Source of the DNA: Pipra filicauda
Taxonomy: Eukaryota > Chordata > Aves > Passeriformes > Pipridae
DNA: 64,000 bases
NCBI RefSeq assembly: GCF_003945595.2
Contig: NW_024104909.1
Location: 2,719,001-2,783,000, forward strand
Direction: 5' to 3'
Made by a program: the position numbers and the translations under genes. Of this stretch, positions 12,529 to 25,100 are shown piece after piece (positions within the stretch are counted from its first letter, which is position 1; each line of letters opens with the position of its first letter). The notes under the pieces are model-generated. The model was not told the origin of the DNA. It was given only the letters and a program-made list of their open reading frames with translations, and searched no databases.

Positions 12529-12542
12529 GTTGCCTTGGAAAC
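12529..12542. promoter_or_regulatory. Candidate RFX X-box
   Basis: GTTGCCTTGGAAAC differs by one base from the ideal palindromic RFX-family site GTTGCCATGGAAAC. It sits in a small patch with several CpGs and higher GC content, unusual for this window. RFX sites occur in ciliary-gene promoters and in enhancers. No transcription start or adjacent exon was recognised, so function is inferred only from the match. Confidence 0.35.
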
Positions 12543-14682
12543 AAGTGACTGTGCACATCCAGCTCGGAGAGGGGCCGCAGTTTGTGGACGTGGCCCTTGG
12601 GGGCCCCATTACAGAATTTCTTATGTTTAGAAATACTTTGTAACAAGGCCCCTGGTGTCACTTATTAGCAGTAAAGTGCAGGGCAGCCTTCATCAGCATC
12701 AGCTACCAATTTGTTTCTTATGGAAATGAATCCACGTTGATGGCGTGTAGGAATTTTTTGGAGATTTTATGCTGGAAGAGAATTCTCACTTGCTCTTTTT
12801 ATGCTGCCACTTGACACACACTTCTCTAATTTGCGTGCTTTTCTACTCATTATATTGATTTCAGCCTTCTCGGTGAAATGAAGTAGCAACTTGTGAGGGG
12901 AAGATGGGCAGAGACAGAGGAAATAAACTCATAGAGAAGGATTTTGTCTGCACCATGATCTGCCTTAAATTACAGTATTGGAGTGAAGCAGTTTTAATCT
13001 TCACTGACTAATCTTTTTTTTTTTTTTTAAGTTTTGTGTCTTCATCTTTACTAAATGGTGTTTTGATTCTCTTTAAAATGCAAGCTAAAATATTCACATT
13101 TAAGGTAATACCAAAGAAATTAATGTATGCTTATCTGAGTTTTTCTATTACCTCATAGGAAGTATAGATATGAGTAAGATATTTAAAAGGCTGTAAGCTA
13201 GCCAGATATCCAGTGTAAAACCAATTTCAGTTACAAGACAAGTTCTGGATGAAAACCTCAGGTTTCGGACTGTGGAAGAGTATTTGTTTGTTTGGATGGT
13301 TTTGTGGGTTTGGATTTGTTTATTCTGTTATTATGGCTTCATTTTCCTGCAAATATTGAAAAAATGTGTGTATTGTGTAAAAATGCCCCAGAGAACCTTC
13401 AACTCTGTTTATTGTGGTGATCAATCCATGGCACAACAGGTCCTCAGCCCCTCCACAATGGAAATACATAAATTTCTCTGTAGATCTGACATCCTGGTCT
13501 GCTGGTGAAAGAAAGAGAGGGAGGGCATTTCACTCTTCACATTGAGTACGTTGGTCTCTTCCACTGACAGTTATGAGATATTTGCTGCTGGAGGAAGCAG
13601 GCAAATGTGAGAATTTAATTTAAAACCCAAAGATCTTTTGGTATTATCTTTTAATTAAAAAACCCAGAAAATACAAGCCTGAAAAACTGAAAGAAACGAG
13701 AAGTGTATACTCAATAGAATGGCCTTTTCATGCAATCACAGTTTTGGGGTCTTTAAGAACCTCTCTGCTTCACAGTTGATATTCCTATAATCTAAACTGT
13801 GCATACACTACTATATACAAAGATCAGTATCTTTTGAGTAAACTGCATTCTTGTCATTAAGACTTGACATTTCTGCTCATTGTGGTGGCCTCGCTGCAAT
13901 AAACTTTCCCTGAAGGATATACAAACTCTATTTTCAGACTTGAACAGCAGGAAGGGGCTGCATATGAAATAGGGAGAAGGAATTATTCTTGTTCACAGAA
14001 GATGACTGGAGAGGAACACAAGTTACTGACATATGCTACACATTTTCAGACAACTGGGGATACAGAAATCAGAGAAACAAGATGGACTGTTAGGTTTTTG
14101 GTTCGTTTTCCTGCGGAAAATTCCCTTAGGTTTTCTACAGTTGAGTTTTAAATATATTTGGTGTTAGGGCATTTGATACTTTCCTTGTGAGATTGTACTA
14201 GAGCCAGTATATTTCACTGGTAAGTTGTCTTCTCATATTCTGTAAAAGAAAAAAAAAAGTTTTCTCTATGGAGAAATCCTAATGAAATACTGCCACTGCA
14301 GAAACTGAGCCTATAAAGATCCGGCGAGAAAAAGGAATGGCAGAACTCCAAAGACAGAAAAAAAAGATTAAATTCAAAATGGCAAACATGGAAGAAGAGA
14401 ATCCTTTACCAAGAAAAAATCTAAATTGCTTGAACTTCATTGTGTGAAAGGTCTCAGTTTCTGAAGCCTGCTTTTCTGCCACTATCATCTCTTAATTACA
14501 GTGAAAACGTCCCTTGAATACCTGAAACTGTTTATAATCGGTTCTCACTCATTGTTGCTTACAATACTCTCATCATTAACATTGTTATTTATATATATGT
14601 GCATGTTATTAATATTTAAAAACCCTGTGAGCTGCAAGCTGTAAGTTGTAATTTACTTTTTTTTACTTCCACTTGAATGAGA

Positions 14683-14698
14683 ATTTGCATAATTATCA
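14683..14698 (+). promoter_or_regulatory. Candidate POU octamer plus TAAT composite site
   Basis: ATTTGCAT is followed directly by AATTAT, giving a perfect octamer overlapping a GCATNNTTAT/TAAT-type POU layout. Octamers recur several times in this AT-rich window (also near 19556, 26931 and 30702), so single sites carry little weight. Only the composite arrangement is mildly notable. Confidence 0.2.
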
Positions 14699-17579
14699 CG
14701 CAGAATTGCCCCACAAAAAATCCCCACCCCAAGGCCAGTAAACAACGCCATCAAAAATCCTTCAAATTGCATTTATGGAAAAGTAGAGTTAGGCTGGATA
14801 TCAGTGTGATTTCACACTGCCCTCTAACCTTTCCTTATTTATTCTAATTTCATCTAAGTTGCAGTTACACTATTATCTATCCCCTATGGTTGTCAGGGGT
14901 GCTGAAGCTGTATTTGCTTTCCCATGCCTTTATCCTGGCTACTGGGCACAGAAAGTGGGTATTTGCTGCTCTGCCCAGCAGAGATTACTTTTGCATGAGA
15001 GGAAGTAAAATAATCAAATTTCCTCATTTTTATACTTGGATCTTCCACACAGTATCTCAGAGCATTCTCTTTCTGAGTTATTTGGATTGAAGCAAACTGT
15101 TGCTACTTTAGTGAAAACCATCCAAATTTTCCTTCTTACTTCTCTTTTTAAAACTTTTGAAAGTTCAGAGCTCTGACTGCTTTTCTTCATCAAATAATTG
15201 TAAACTAATGATAATAATTTTGTTTAATTTTGTCTTAATATTTCCCAAACTAAGGAATAGCTGAAGAGATTGCAATGCCATAGGTTATTTGAAATACATT
15301 TCCAGTTAATCTTCGTTACCTCGGAGGAACTCTTTTCAAATGACAAAGTAAAAGAAATGTTCTGAAGAAGTTGGAGCTCAGAAGTGGAAATAGCTGCTCA
15401 CGCTGTGCATGATGGTCTTTCAACCAGCAATCCTTCTAAGTTTTCATCTAACTCAGAATATCATATTAATTGAGAGAGAATTATCAGTGAACCCCTCAGG
15501 TACAGTGAAACTTTGTGTTCTTCTGCACTGGCTGTTTCTCTCAGTGCTGACTGAAGCCTGCTCAGCTAAAAACATCAAAAAAAAAAAAGGTGTAAGAGGG
15601 AGCATTGTGGACTCAAGTGCGTCAAAGTGGAAATCCTGACATTTTCCATTGACTGCTGTCATTCCAAATGTTTTGCTTTTGTACACACAAAATGCCTTCA
15701 CAGGGCTGAGTGTTTTGGAGGCTGAGGCAGCGAGACCTGAATGGAGCAGACATTTCTCCAGCTGAGCCTCCCAAAGGACTCTTCCTGGGTGGTATCATCA
15801 GTGTACATGTCTACTCTCCTTATCACTTACTACTTAAAACCAAATAAAAATGGATGCTATTTTCTTTATAAACCTGATAGGGAATGTCTTCAGTTGCTCC
15901 TCTTTTTATGCTGCAGCATTAGAATAAATTTACCCTAAGTGTAGGATGTCTGAAAACTTGCATTTATGAAAGCTCTCAGGCTTTTATAATAAGCACAGTC
16001 TTTTTACCCACAGCCGTGGCATTGCACATTGAGAGTCAAAGTTTGTCAAGTCTTTATCACGTGAATGGCACTGTCCAGCAAAATTAGAGCAAGCCCAGCT
16101 CACTCTGTCAAACCTTCCTGGCTTCTGAGAGTGCAGTGGGATGAAAAGGACTGAGATGTGTCTGATACCAAACTGCTCTTCCTGAGAAAACATTTAGCTC
16201 AGGAGAGATGAAAATAAGCAAACAAACAAAACCACCTGATCATTTTTCCCACATGGTTCAATCTGTGGTAGAACTTTGAAGGCTCAGAAGGGATATCTGG
16301 GGCCAGAGCAGTGTGATTTAGTGTGTCCTGCCAGCTTGGTGGTTCTGCACAGACGTGCTGTTTGTACTGGGGTGCAGTGATCTCTCTCTGGAAGTAATTC
16401 CCTCCTCTTTTCAAAGATGCTAAGCAAACAGCACTGTGACTGTTCCAGGCATGTGAAGGAGTCCAGTTACATATAAAAGGAGGGAGAGATGCTTCAGTTG
16501 TACACCAGTTGCTCAGTTAAGAGCCTCCTTCCTCAGAGGCTGTGCTTCAGAATAAGCACACCCTCAGTGCTGTGCCTCTGGTCTGTCTGTTGCCACAAGA
16601 GTCTTGATCCACCTTTGTTACTTGTGGGGAGCAATGTGCTGTCAACACTGCCTTTGGTTATCTGATTCTTCCACTCACTGGCTCCTGAAGGAGCCTCACC
16701 TGTCTGTCCTATAAATGATGTGCAGCATTTCTAATACCAGTAACACGGGGAATCCTCTCCCAGACAAGGCACCAGCTTCATTCCATATAACTCAACATGG
16801 ATCTAAATCAAAGTGATGTTTGAATTGCCAGTGAGAGCCCGAGTGAAGCTGAATCAGTATTAGCAGTGCTGGCAAGATGATGAAAGATGTCCCCTAGTGC
16901 CCAGGGACTCTGGGGATATCTGTTGCCCCAGGCAGAGCAGCTGCTGCATGGAAAGCTCCTCTCCTGCAGCCAGCATCCCTGGGGATTGTTAGTGATGGCT
17001 GGAAGACTCTTGGCCAGGCCTTTGGCAGGTCCTGCATGTGGGCACTGATTTAAGCCACTTTGAGGGATAGACCATTAGGTCCCTTGTGCCCCTCAAATTT
17101 GGGTTTCTGATGCAGCACTACCTGGCTCTCACATTTGAAACAGCACTTCACAACAGGCTCGTGTTTGGGTGACATTCATCAGCTCACTTTAGCTGTCAGT
17201 CTTTTAATTAAAATATGAAAAAGAAGATAATTAAATAATTCTGGCTTCCCTGTGCATGTTAAAACCCTAATATTTACCATGAGAAAATATGTGGGGATAA
17301 GAGCTGCTTGAAACTAGACCTTACTAAATGTGCAGATTGGTGAAAAACACATCATGACTCCAAACTAAAAATATTAATTTATGTTTTTAAAACAGATAAG
17401 CTTAATGGAGTAAAGTTATTTATTTGGATCCTTCGACCTTTGAAAGTAATACAGTGAAATATTCTAACAGAGACTCCTATTTTTCTTTTTAAATGTTTAT
17501 TTCAGAGCCCTATAAAAATAACAATCTCCTTTTCAGAAAGGATTTGATGTAATCACAGGGTGTTGCAGTTGTGATTAAG

Positions 17580-20500
17580 GTACGTTTTATACTTGCTGCC
17601 AATTAGTTTAATTGATGTGAAAGTCTGAGTACATCTTAAGAGGGTAGGATTTTCCTACCTGAATTGGGTCTTTTTCAAAGACCAGCAGGAACAGAGTGTG
17701 TGGAAAAGGGAAGGAGGAAGCCAAGTACAAGACAAAATCTCTGCCTGTAATGGCTCCTGAACCAGGACAGAACTGGATCTTGGGGTAGGAATGGATACCA
17801 GGCAGTTAAAAAAAATGTCTTCATCATCTTGAATTTCTTTTAAACTTTATTTTTTTCATCTAATTTGATATTGGACCTCACCTGTTCCCTTAACAGGAAC
17901 AAGCTTTGCATCAGAATTTTGACTCATGTTTGAACTTTGTATGGTTTAAATTGGATGGAGTATTGGCCCTGAGTCAGGGCAGTTACTCCTGCTCCTGATG
18001 TCACTGCAGCGTCACAGAAAGGAGGGAAGGTGACAAGTTTAACTTGTTATGCAATAGTAGCTGCTTAAAGCCTTTTTTTTTGTTTTGGCAAATACAGAAA
18101 TAGCCAAGATGTGATTCACTCCTATATGACTGTAAAGACATCCTGCTTGGCTCCTGGCTGGTTGAAGCTCTCAGTTCAGCTGCTCTTGATGTAAAGGAAG
18201 GGTTAATTTGGGGAAAATTTGTTTCCCCTCAAGCTTCTCTCAACACTGAGCTGCATTCAGGGGTGTATGTGCAGGCTGCTGCTGAAGGCCCTGCTGTGTT
18301 GGGCTCTCCAGGTTTAGGAGAGGAGTTGCAGTGCCAAGGCTGAGGTGCACCTCGTGTCCTGTCCGTGCAGGGCTCCCAGAGCCACACCGGCAGCAGCCTT
18401 GGAAACAACCCCTGAGCTTCTGCTGCTGGCTGGGGTGAAGGTTTCTGCAGCAGCTGCCAAGCAAATGGGAGCAAGAAGAGAAGTTTAGGGAATCCAGAGC
18501 AGCAAACAGATGGGGAAGGAGAATGGGGAATTTCATGCTCTGATGGCTCATTTGGCCGTCTGCATTTTGGGCTACTCTTTGGAACTGTGTCTGTATTTCC
18601 CCACTCCTGGCTTGCAGAACGTATTTAACATGAATAGCCACCTTAAAAAGGGAGGTAGGAGAAAGAAAGGACGAGAAAATGAATCAATTGAGGGAAATTT
18701 AAACATCTGAAAGTATAAAATGACAAACAGAGACTGAGTGTTGCTCCCTTCTAGTATTAGATGATTCCTTCATGCAGTGACATTTTAGATTCCCTGGTTT
18801 TATTTTTATTTGGCTCCATTCTGCTTGAAACTGTAGTCCTTTAGGAATTCTCTCTAGTAAACTCCTATTCAAACCACTGGGGATTTCAGCAATCTGTTGG
18901 CACAGTCTTTCACCACATTTTCAAGTTATTTATAGATACGGTCTTGCATCACTGAAATATTTCTGCCATATTGTTCCAGACAAAGCCAGTAAATTCAATA
19001 TGTCGTTGTGTATCCCCAGACTTGCCTCCAAGGCCTTGTTTTTCACAGAGTAAAAAAATACTTTATAGAAGAGTGGGAGCTGTCTGACTGTGAAATGGGC
19101 TTGAATAATAACACCAGGCTCTCAGCTGAGATGTTATACTCTAGATGAATCATCAAGTGCTCATTAAACATCTATCTACTCTAGGAAGAGATAACAAATC
19201 TTCCTCTTGATGTTACCCTCAGGATCTGAACAAAAAATAATTTTACATTGGAGTGTGAAAATGGCAAACTTGACCAAACCATCAGCTGTAGTTTCACTTC
19301 CATTTGATTCTAACCTGAGAACCACTTGCCTTTTGATGTTATAATAACACTAACATGAGAGCACTCATTATCCTTAGAAGGCCTTGTAGAAAAGCATGGA
19401 AAGGGATATGTCACATTCCACCCTCTTTGGACAAGTTATCTTTTGGCTTAGATATCAAAAGAGCATCCCCTCACATCAAAATACAGAAGGGCATCGGGGT
19501 ACACCATGAAGCCAAAGACACCAGGCAGCCTTTTTTAAGACACTCTTTATTTCAATTTGCATCTTTCTCCTGTAAAATCAAGTTCATGGCAGGAAAGCCG
19601 CATCTTGAATAAGAAATTGATACAAGGGCTGTGATTAGGAATAAGTTTTTGTTTCTTCTTCAAACCCATTTTGGAAATGGCAGCTGTGGATCAGACTAAA
19701 TACTATGGTGTAGCTTTTTACCACAGTATTTGTATGGTTCCATATTTCTTTAAAAATAACAGTTTTCCTGTATCGTGCTATGACTGTGTCTGATGCCACA
19801 GTGGAAGCTCTACCATGCTATCACTGAATTTAATTCCCTCTTCCTGGTGTTATATGACCCTTTATTTGCCCTATGTTCAAAACGTGCTTAGTAATGGCTA
19901 CAGTAATTCTGTTTATCCTACAATCTCACTGTATTTCAGTCACATCTTATTTTAACCCAAGTTTAACTTGTGTTGCAAGGCTATACACTGTTTACTACAA
20001 CAAATGGTCAATTTTATGTTTGCACAAATATTTGATTTTTCATGTTTTCGTAGCCTAGTCTGCAGTCTCAGTAAAAAGAACTTTCAGATATGCAAAATCA
20101 TGTACTGTAACTGTCATGCATATGATTTGCTGTTGTTTTTTTCATTCCCCATTTAATCCACAAGCAACCAGGAACAGTTTTTTAGCCTTCTCATTAACTA
20201 ATCTTAATTGCAATATCTATTAATTTATATTGTGTTAGTACTTTAATGATATGAGAGTCAATAAGTAGCTATTGTTCATTAGCCATAAAAATTCTGTATG
20301 TTTGAGTTTTGGTTTGTGGTTATTTGTTTGTTTTTTTTTTTTAATATCTGCTCAAGAATCAGTTTTGTTACATGTAGAATACTGTAAGGATGAATGAGGT
20401 AAGGATCTTTTCATTCATGGCAAACTAAAATATCTCTAAAGCAATCTCAGTGGAATCGTTAATTTGCTACGAACAAATGTCTCAATTAAAGCTGCTTTTA

Positions 20501-21772
20501 CATTTCCTCATCATTCTGTGATTAACCATTTGAAAGGTGAACTTAGTTTTAAGTCCCTTTGGCAGTTCACTTTTTGTGTACTGGAGAAAACTTCCTGCCA
20601 AGTTTGTGTTTGTTTTCTCATGCCTGACACATCCTTTCAGGATAAAAAGGCCGGCAGTGGGTGAAGAAGGTGATAACGGGTGACCTGTCCTGTGCTGCAT
20701 CTGGTGTTTGCAGCGTGGGATCCTTTCTGTGCAGGTGAAGTTCAGTTGGGGCAAAATGCCTGTTAAAAGCACAGGACTGGCAGAGGCCAAGAGTGCCAGG
20801 AGGTCTGTGAGTGTATGGATTTTCTTCCTTTAATTTGGGAGAGCTGTGGTTTGCACGTGTCGCGTTCAAGGCTGAGCAGGGAAGGAAGGATGAAGGAGTG
20901 ACTGACATCGTGTGACTGCAAATCCAAGTTACAAACCCCTCAGCTTTTCCACGCTGACAGGTAGATCTCTCCACACAGGACTCTCTGAATTTGATCTTCT
21001 GCTAACATGATGTTAATTTTACCCTGAGAAAATATATTATGTGAATAGAGCAAGTATGGGTAACCCTGAAGCTTGTTTAACATCGTAAAATATTCAAGAC
21101 ATGTCGGATCAAAATTGGCAGTACGCATTTTTTACTGAACTGTATGGATTTCAAATACTCAAGAAAAAGTTCCTCTTCAATGCAATAAATGCAAAGAATT
21201 AGCAGTAGAAGCCTACATTTTATGTGAACAATGATGGTTTACTGCCAACTTGCTTTTGTTGAACACAGGGCCACAAAGGAGGAGTTGTGGCTGCAACGAC
21301 CGATGATACTTGTGAGATGTTAAAATTGCAGAATTTGCAGGCACCCCCACTGTCTTCTTCACACTGTGCATCATCCTAGAAAAAGTGCTAAAGCTTATCT
21401 TTATTTAATGGTGTTCAGTCCTGTGTGTAATTTGCAAGAGCACGAGGTAGTGAGGAAAAGAGAACTCAAGAGGGTTTTCTGTGGGGTGAGGGGGTGGGAG
21501 GCGTGTCTTGCTTTTTCACACTTGGTTTGTATAAGCAAGAAGGAGTTCTGAAGATCAGTTTGGAATTGCAGAGGCTATCTCATTCCTATTTGGTCCTCTC
21601 AACTTACAAAAGAGAAGTAAATGGCTTTGTACACCTTGTATTTGATGTTTGGAAGAAGAAAAATCAGGCTCTAAAGTAAGTTAAGGCTGTTGTTACCTGA
21701 ATCTTAAAATAAGATTTCTTGCGCTGAGAACTGTAAGACTGGTGCTCTGAAGAATGGTAGGCTGTATGAAGA
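17580..21772. other. Noncoding stretch between exon-like signals and CR1 copy 2
   Basis: No gene recognised. A GC-richer patch at about 18230-18500 holds a 133-codon open frame on the minus strand (18240-18641) that overlaps another open frame in a second minus frame, is rich in Pro, Gln and Ser, and lacks any motif. Another such patch with overlapping minus-strand open frames lies at 20480-20970. A poly-T run lies near 20331-20342. I read these as compositional effects. Confidence 0.6.
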
Positions 21773-22150
21773 TAGAATCATAGAATCATTAAGGTTGGAA
21801 AATACTTCCAAGATCAAGTCCAACCTGTGGCCAATCACCACCTTGGCAACTAAACCATAGCACTAAATGCCATGTCCAGCCATCTCCAGGGATGATGACT
21901 CCACCACCTCCCCAGGCAGTCCCTTTCAATGCCTGACAATCCTTTCAGTGAAAGAATTCTTCCTGATGTCCAACCTGAACCTCCCTGGGCACAGCTTGAG
22001 GCTGTGTCCTCCTATCCTGTTGCTGGTTGCCTGGGAGAAGAGACCGACCCACACCTGGCTACAACCTCCTATTAGGCAGCTGCAGAGAGCCATAAGGTCT
22101 CCCCAGCCTCCTCTTTTCCAGACTGAACAATCCCAGTTCCCTCAGGTGCC
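21773..22150 (-). mobile_element. CR1 LINE, 5'-truncated copy (3' end)
   Basis: The plus strand opens with TAGAATCATAGAATCATT, the reverse complement of the CR1 tail repeat, then AAGGTTGGAAAATACTTCC and GATCAAGTCCAACC. It continues with CCACCACCTCCCCAGGCAG, TTCTTCCTGATGTCCAACC, CACAGCTTGAGGCTGTGTCC and GGTCTCCCCAGCCTCCTC, ending near GTTCCCTCAGGTGCC. Its 3' region differs clearly from the copy at 11190, so the two belong to different CR1 subfamilies. The 106-codon open frame across it is a repeat shadow. Confidence 0.95.
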
Positions 22151-25100
22151 AAGGAGGTTGCAGTTGTCATCAGGTGTTTTTTGTTAAGTAAAATTTGTTG
22201 TGGAGCTGTTAAGTTCTCCCATATATATCTGCTTATAATTGCTTATATGCAAAACCTGTCTTTAACTTCTGAGGGCTTAACTTGACGTCAGTCCTCTCGT
22301 GCTTGTTTACCACTGCCATCAAACCTGAAAAGAGAAAGGATCCATCTTTTCCTGATGTCCTCCTTAGAGAACATCCAGAGAAACTTTCTGCATGGATCTT
22401 TCAAGTCCCTGTATGGTCGAGACTCCTGGAGCCTTCTAGAGCGTGTGTTTGCATTTATTGGAGGTAAGAGCTCCTTGCTTTGAGCCCTCATTCTGGAGAT
22501 TTCCTTCTGCTCACAGCTAGTTCTTTTTCCCCCTAAATTCTGTGCAAACAAACTGAAAAAATGAAGCAGCCCTGAGAATACAAACAGTGGACCCCCCGTG
22601 CAGGCTGATAGCTCTCTTGTAAGGAGAGCACAACTGCAGAAAAACAATCGAGTAAATGACACAGATAATAAAAGGGAAGCAGTTAATCACCTTCAGTGTG
22701 CCCTTCACCGAAGGCAAAACGCTCCCCTCCACCTCTGTGTACTGCCATCCACCATACAAACAAACACTGCAAAAATCTAATTATCTGAACTGATGCTGAG
22801 TATTTCCAGCGCTACAGTCGCAGAAATGTTCGGTTGAAACAGTCTTTTCCCTGGCAGGTTCATTTGTCAAAACCAGAATGTGTTGTAGAACATTTTGCTA
22901 AGTTTCTGGTGAAATGAGGATAGGTCTCTCAGAAATCTATTCATCAGGTAACTGGTGAGATGCTCTGCAGACATTTTAGGTTACTGTTAGTGGGGTTTGG
23001 AGGCACAGGGAGTCAGAGATAAGGATCTGGGAGGAGGCAGCACCCCGAGGTAGCAATGGGCTAGGAGAGGGGTACAGCATAAGCTATGTATTGTCTCTCT
23101 GTCTCCAAGAGCAGGTTAGATGCCTGAAAAGAAATAGCTGGAAGCTTTGTTTGGCTTGCTGCCAAATATTAAGATCATTCCTTAAGCAATTTCAAACTCT
23201 TCCTTCACAGAAAATTCTGAAATGTAACTCTCTTATAAAACTCAGTTTAAAAGAGAAAGTACAGCTCCTGAGAATTGGAAAATGTGTGTTGATGAGCACA
23301 GCTTTTTGTTACAATATGTTGCTGAATTTCAGATGTTTGAAATGCTACATTTTGGAGGTAATTCCCTGATTCAACACACCTGTTTGTACCAGAATGTTTT
23401 GGATTTCTTTTTTTTTGAACCATCCTGGCTTTTCCAAGATGAAAAGAATGTGTCTGGTGTGTAAAATGCTTTGATTTATCAGAGGTAAGCCCTGCTGTTA
23501 GCAGAGATAAAGGACCTTGTTTACAAGGTGTCTATATCCTTAGAAAAAAAAGGAGTTTCCAATAATTGAATAAGGTGTTGTGAATGTATAGATTAAACTA
23601 GAAGGCCAACAGCAAACATGATGAACTTCAAAAGAACAGCTCCTCATCTCTCTGGGGACCTTCATTAACGAGTCACCAGATAGGCAATTACTGTACAGTT
23701 CTTATAATGACCAGGATCAGACACAAGCAATCAGCACAGTAGGCAGCAAGAAAGCAAGCAGAAAAAAACTGTGAAAATATGCCATTAAATCTTAATTATT
23801 CTTCAAAAGAAAACAAGCACGACTAGGGGGCAAATAACTGTAAGGAATATACAGAACTGTATCCAAACCTGCTGGCTCAGGGCAATGATATTTAGTTATT
23901 AGCAGCATCAACGTTTATTTAAAGCTAAGCACTATGTTCATAGACCATTCAGAGGTGTATTTTCCACCTGTTAGTTAAAATCCTGAGGAAGAGCTAGTGT
24001 TTGCCACCACAGGATTGTTCTTCAAATTAAGACACTTCCCGTCCCCTCATTATTTTGATCTCTATTTTACTGCCCTCCAGAAACTACAGCAAAGGCTGAG
24101 GCCCCAGGTGGAGATGAAGAAAATGAGAGACAGCTTTTCCCAGAAGAGTGACTTAAATTGGTCAAGGAGGACAGGCCATTATGGGAGAGTAAGAGAGGTC
24201 ACCAGGGCTGCACAGCACCACCAGGTCTGATGAAGTCCCAGCCCAAAACCCCAGGATATTTGTATGCAGCAGATTTAGTGCAGGTCTGTGGGGTTTATTT
24301 ACCAGTGAACGCTCCCCAGGTCCTGGATTGCATAAATGGTTTCTTTGCAGCTGAGCAATCCTGTTTAGCTCACCAGAATTCTCTGGGGAAACCCTTTGAT
24401 GATTGTGGGAATATGAGTTTCTTGATGAGTTTCTACTCATCCTTCTTTGTAAGAAATAATGATGAGCCTATAAATAAGATAGGCCCCATGCACATAGTGT
24501 TACTGGGGAGGAGGAGAACTCAGAAAAGGAGTTATTGCACGGTACCTAAAAAGTTGCACATCTTTCACCTGCCTTGAATTGCCTTTTAAAACTAAATCTT
24601 ATGCAGTTGGGAAAAAAATCATCCTCATCACTGCCTTGCAGCAAACAGTTTCAGCTCTTTTTATATGCCCTCCAAGTTGTCCTGATACAAGTAAACTCAC
24701 TTTGGTCTGTCTTAAGAGTTGTGAATGATTAGTACAGTGTGGATTTATTACTTGATCATATTCACAAAGTGTGTGAGCCAACCATGTGTCATTTTTTTTG
24801 TGTGTGTGTAAGTTGTTTCAGCCTTTCAAAAACTGAAGTTGTTTAGGATCAAGAGAACAAAAAAGCAAAGCCAAAAGTTGTTGTACCATTAGTGTAATAT
24901 TCACCTGTCTAAAGTTCAAAGTACTGCAAGGTTGAGGTTTGGGAAATGGACTTAGACTCTTTTCTACTTCTTGCAAAACATATTAGCAGGAAAGACAGTA
25001 GGAAGAGGCAAAACCAAAAAATACTAACAAAGGAGAGGTAAAAAAAAAAAAAGTAACAAAGGAGTAATGGTATTTCTAAAGGCAATGCAAAATGGATGTG

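Larger units (their letters stand above)
11476..17536. other. Noncoding stretch, mostly AT-rich
   Basis: No gene recognised. Items seen inside are a stem-loop (12258-12291), an RFX X-box-like palindrome in a small CpG-containing patch (12529-12542), a poly-T run (near 13014-13028) and an octamer/TAAT composite site (14683-14698). The remaining open frames are short and family-less. A GC-richer segment around 16900-17100 shows no repeat or gene signature. Confidence 0.65.

Noticed and set aside
17537..17579. 43-nt plus-strand segment between CTTTTCAG and AAG|GTACGT
   Set aside because: Splice signals are plausible, but all frames stop within the segment or at its end and nothing supports transcription.
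18240..18641. 133-codon open frame, minus strand
   Set aside because: It lies in a GC-richer patch where several frames are open together; low-complexity Pro/Gln/Ser composition without a domain.
24158..24577. 139-codon open frame, plus strand
   Set aside because: No ATG at its start, no recognised motif, and it overlaps open frames in another plus frame and on the minus strand.
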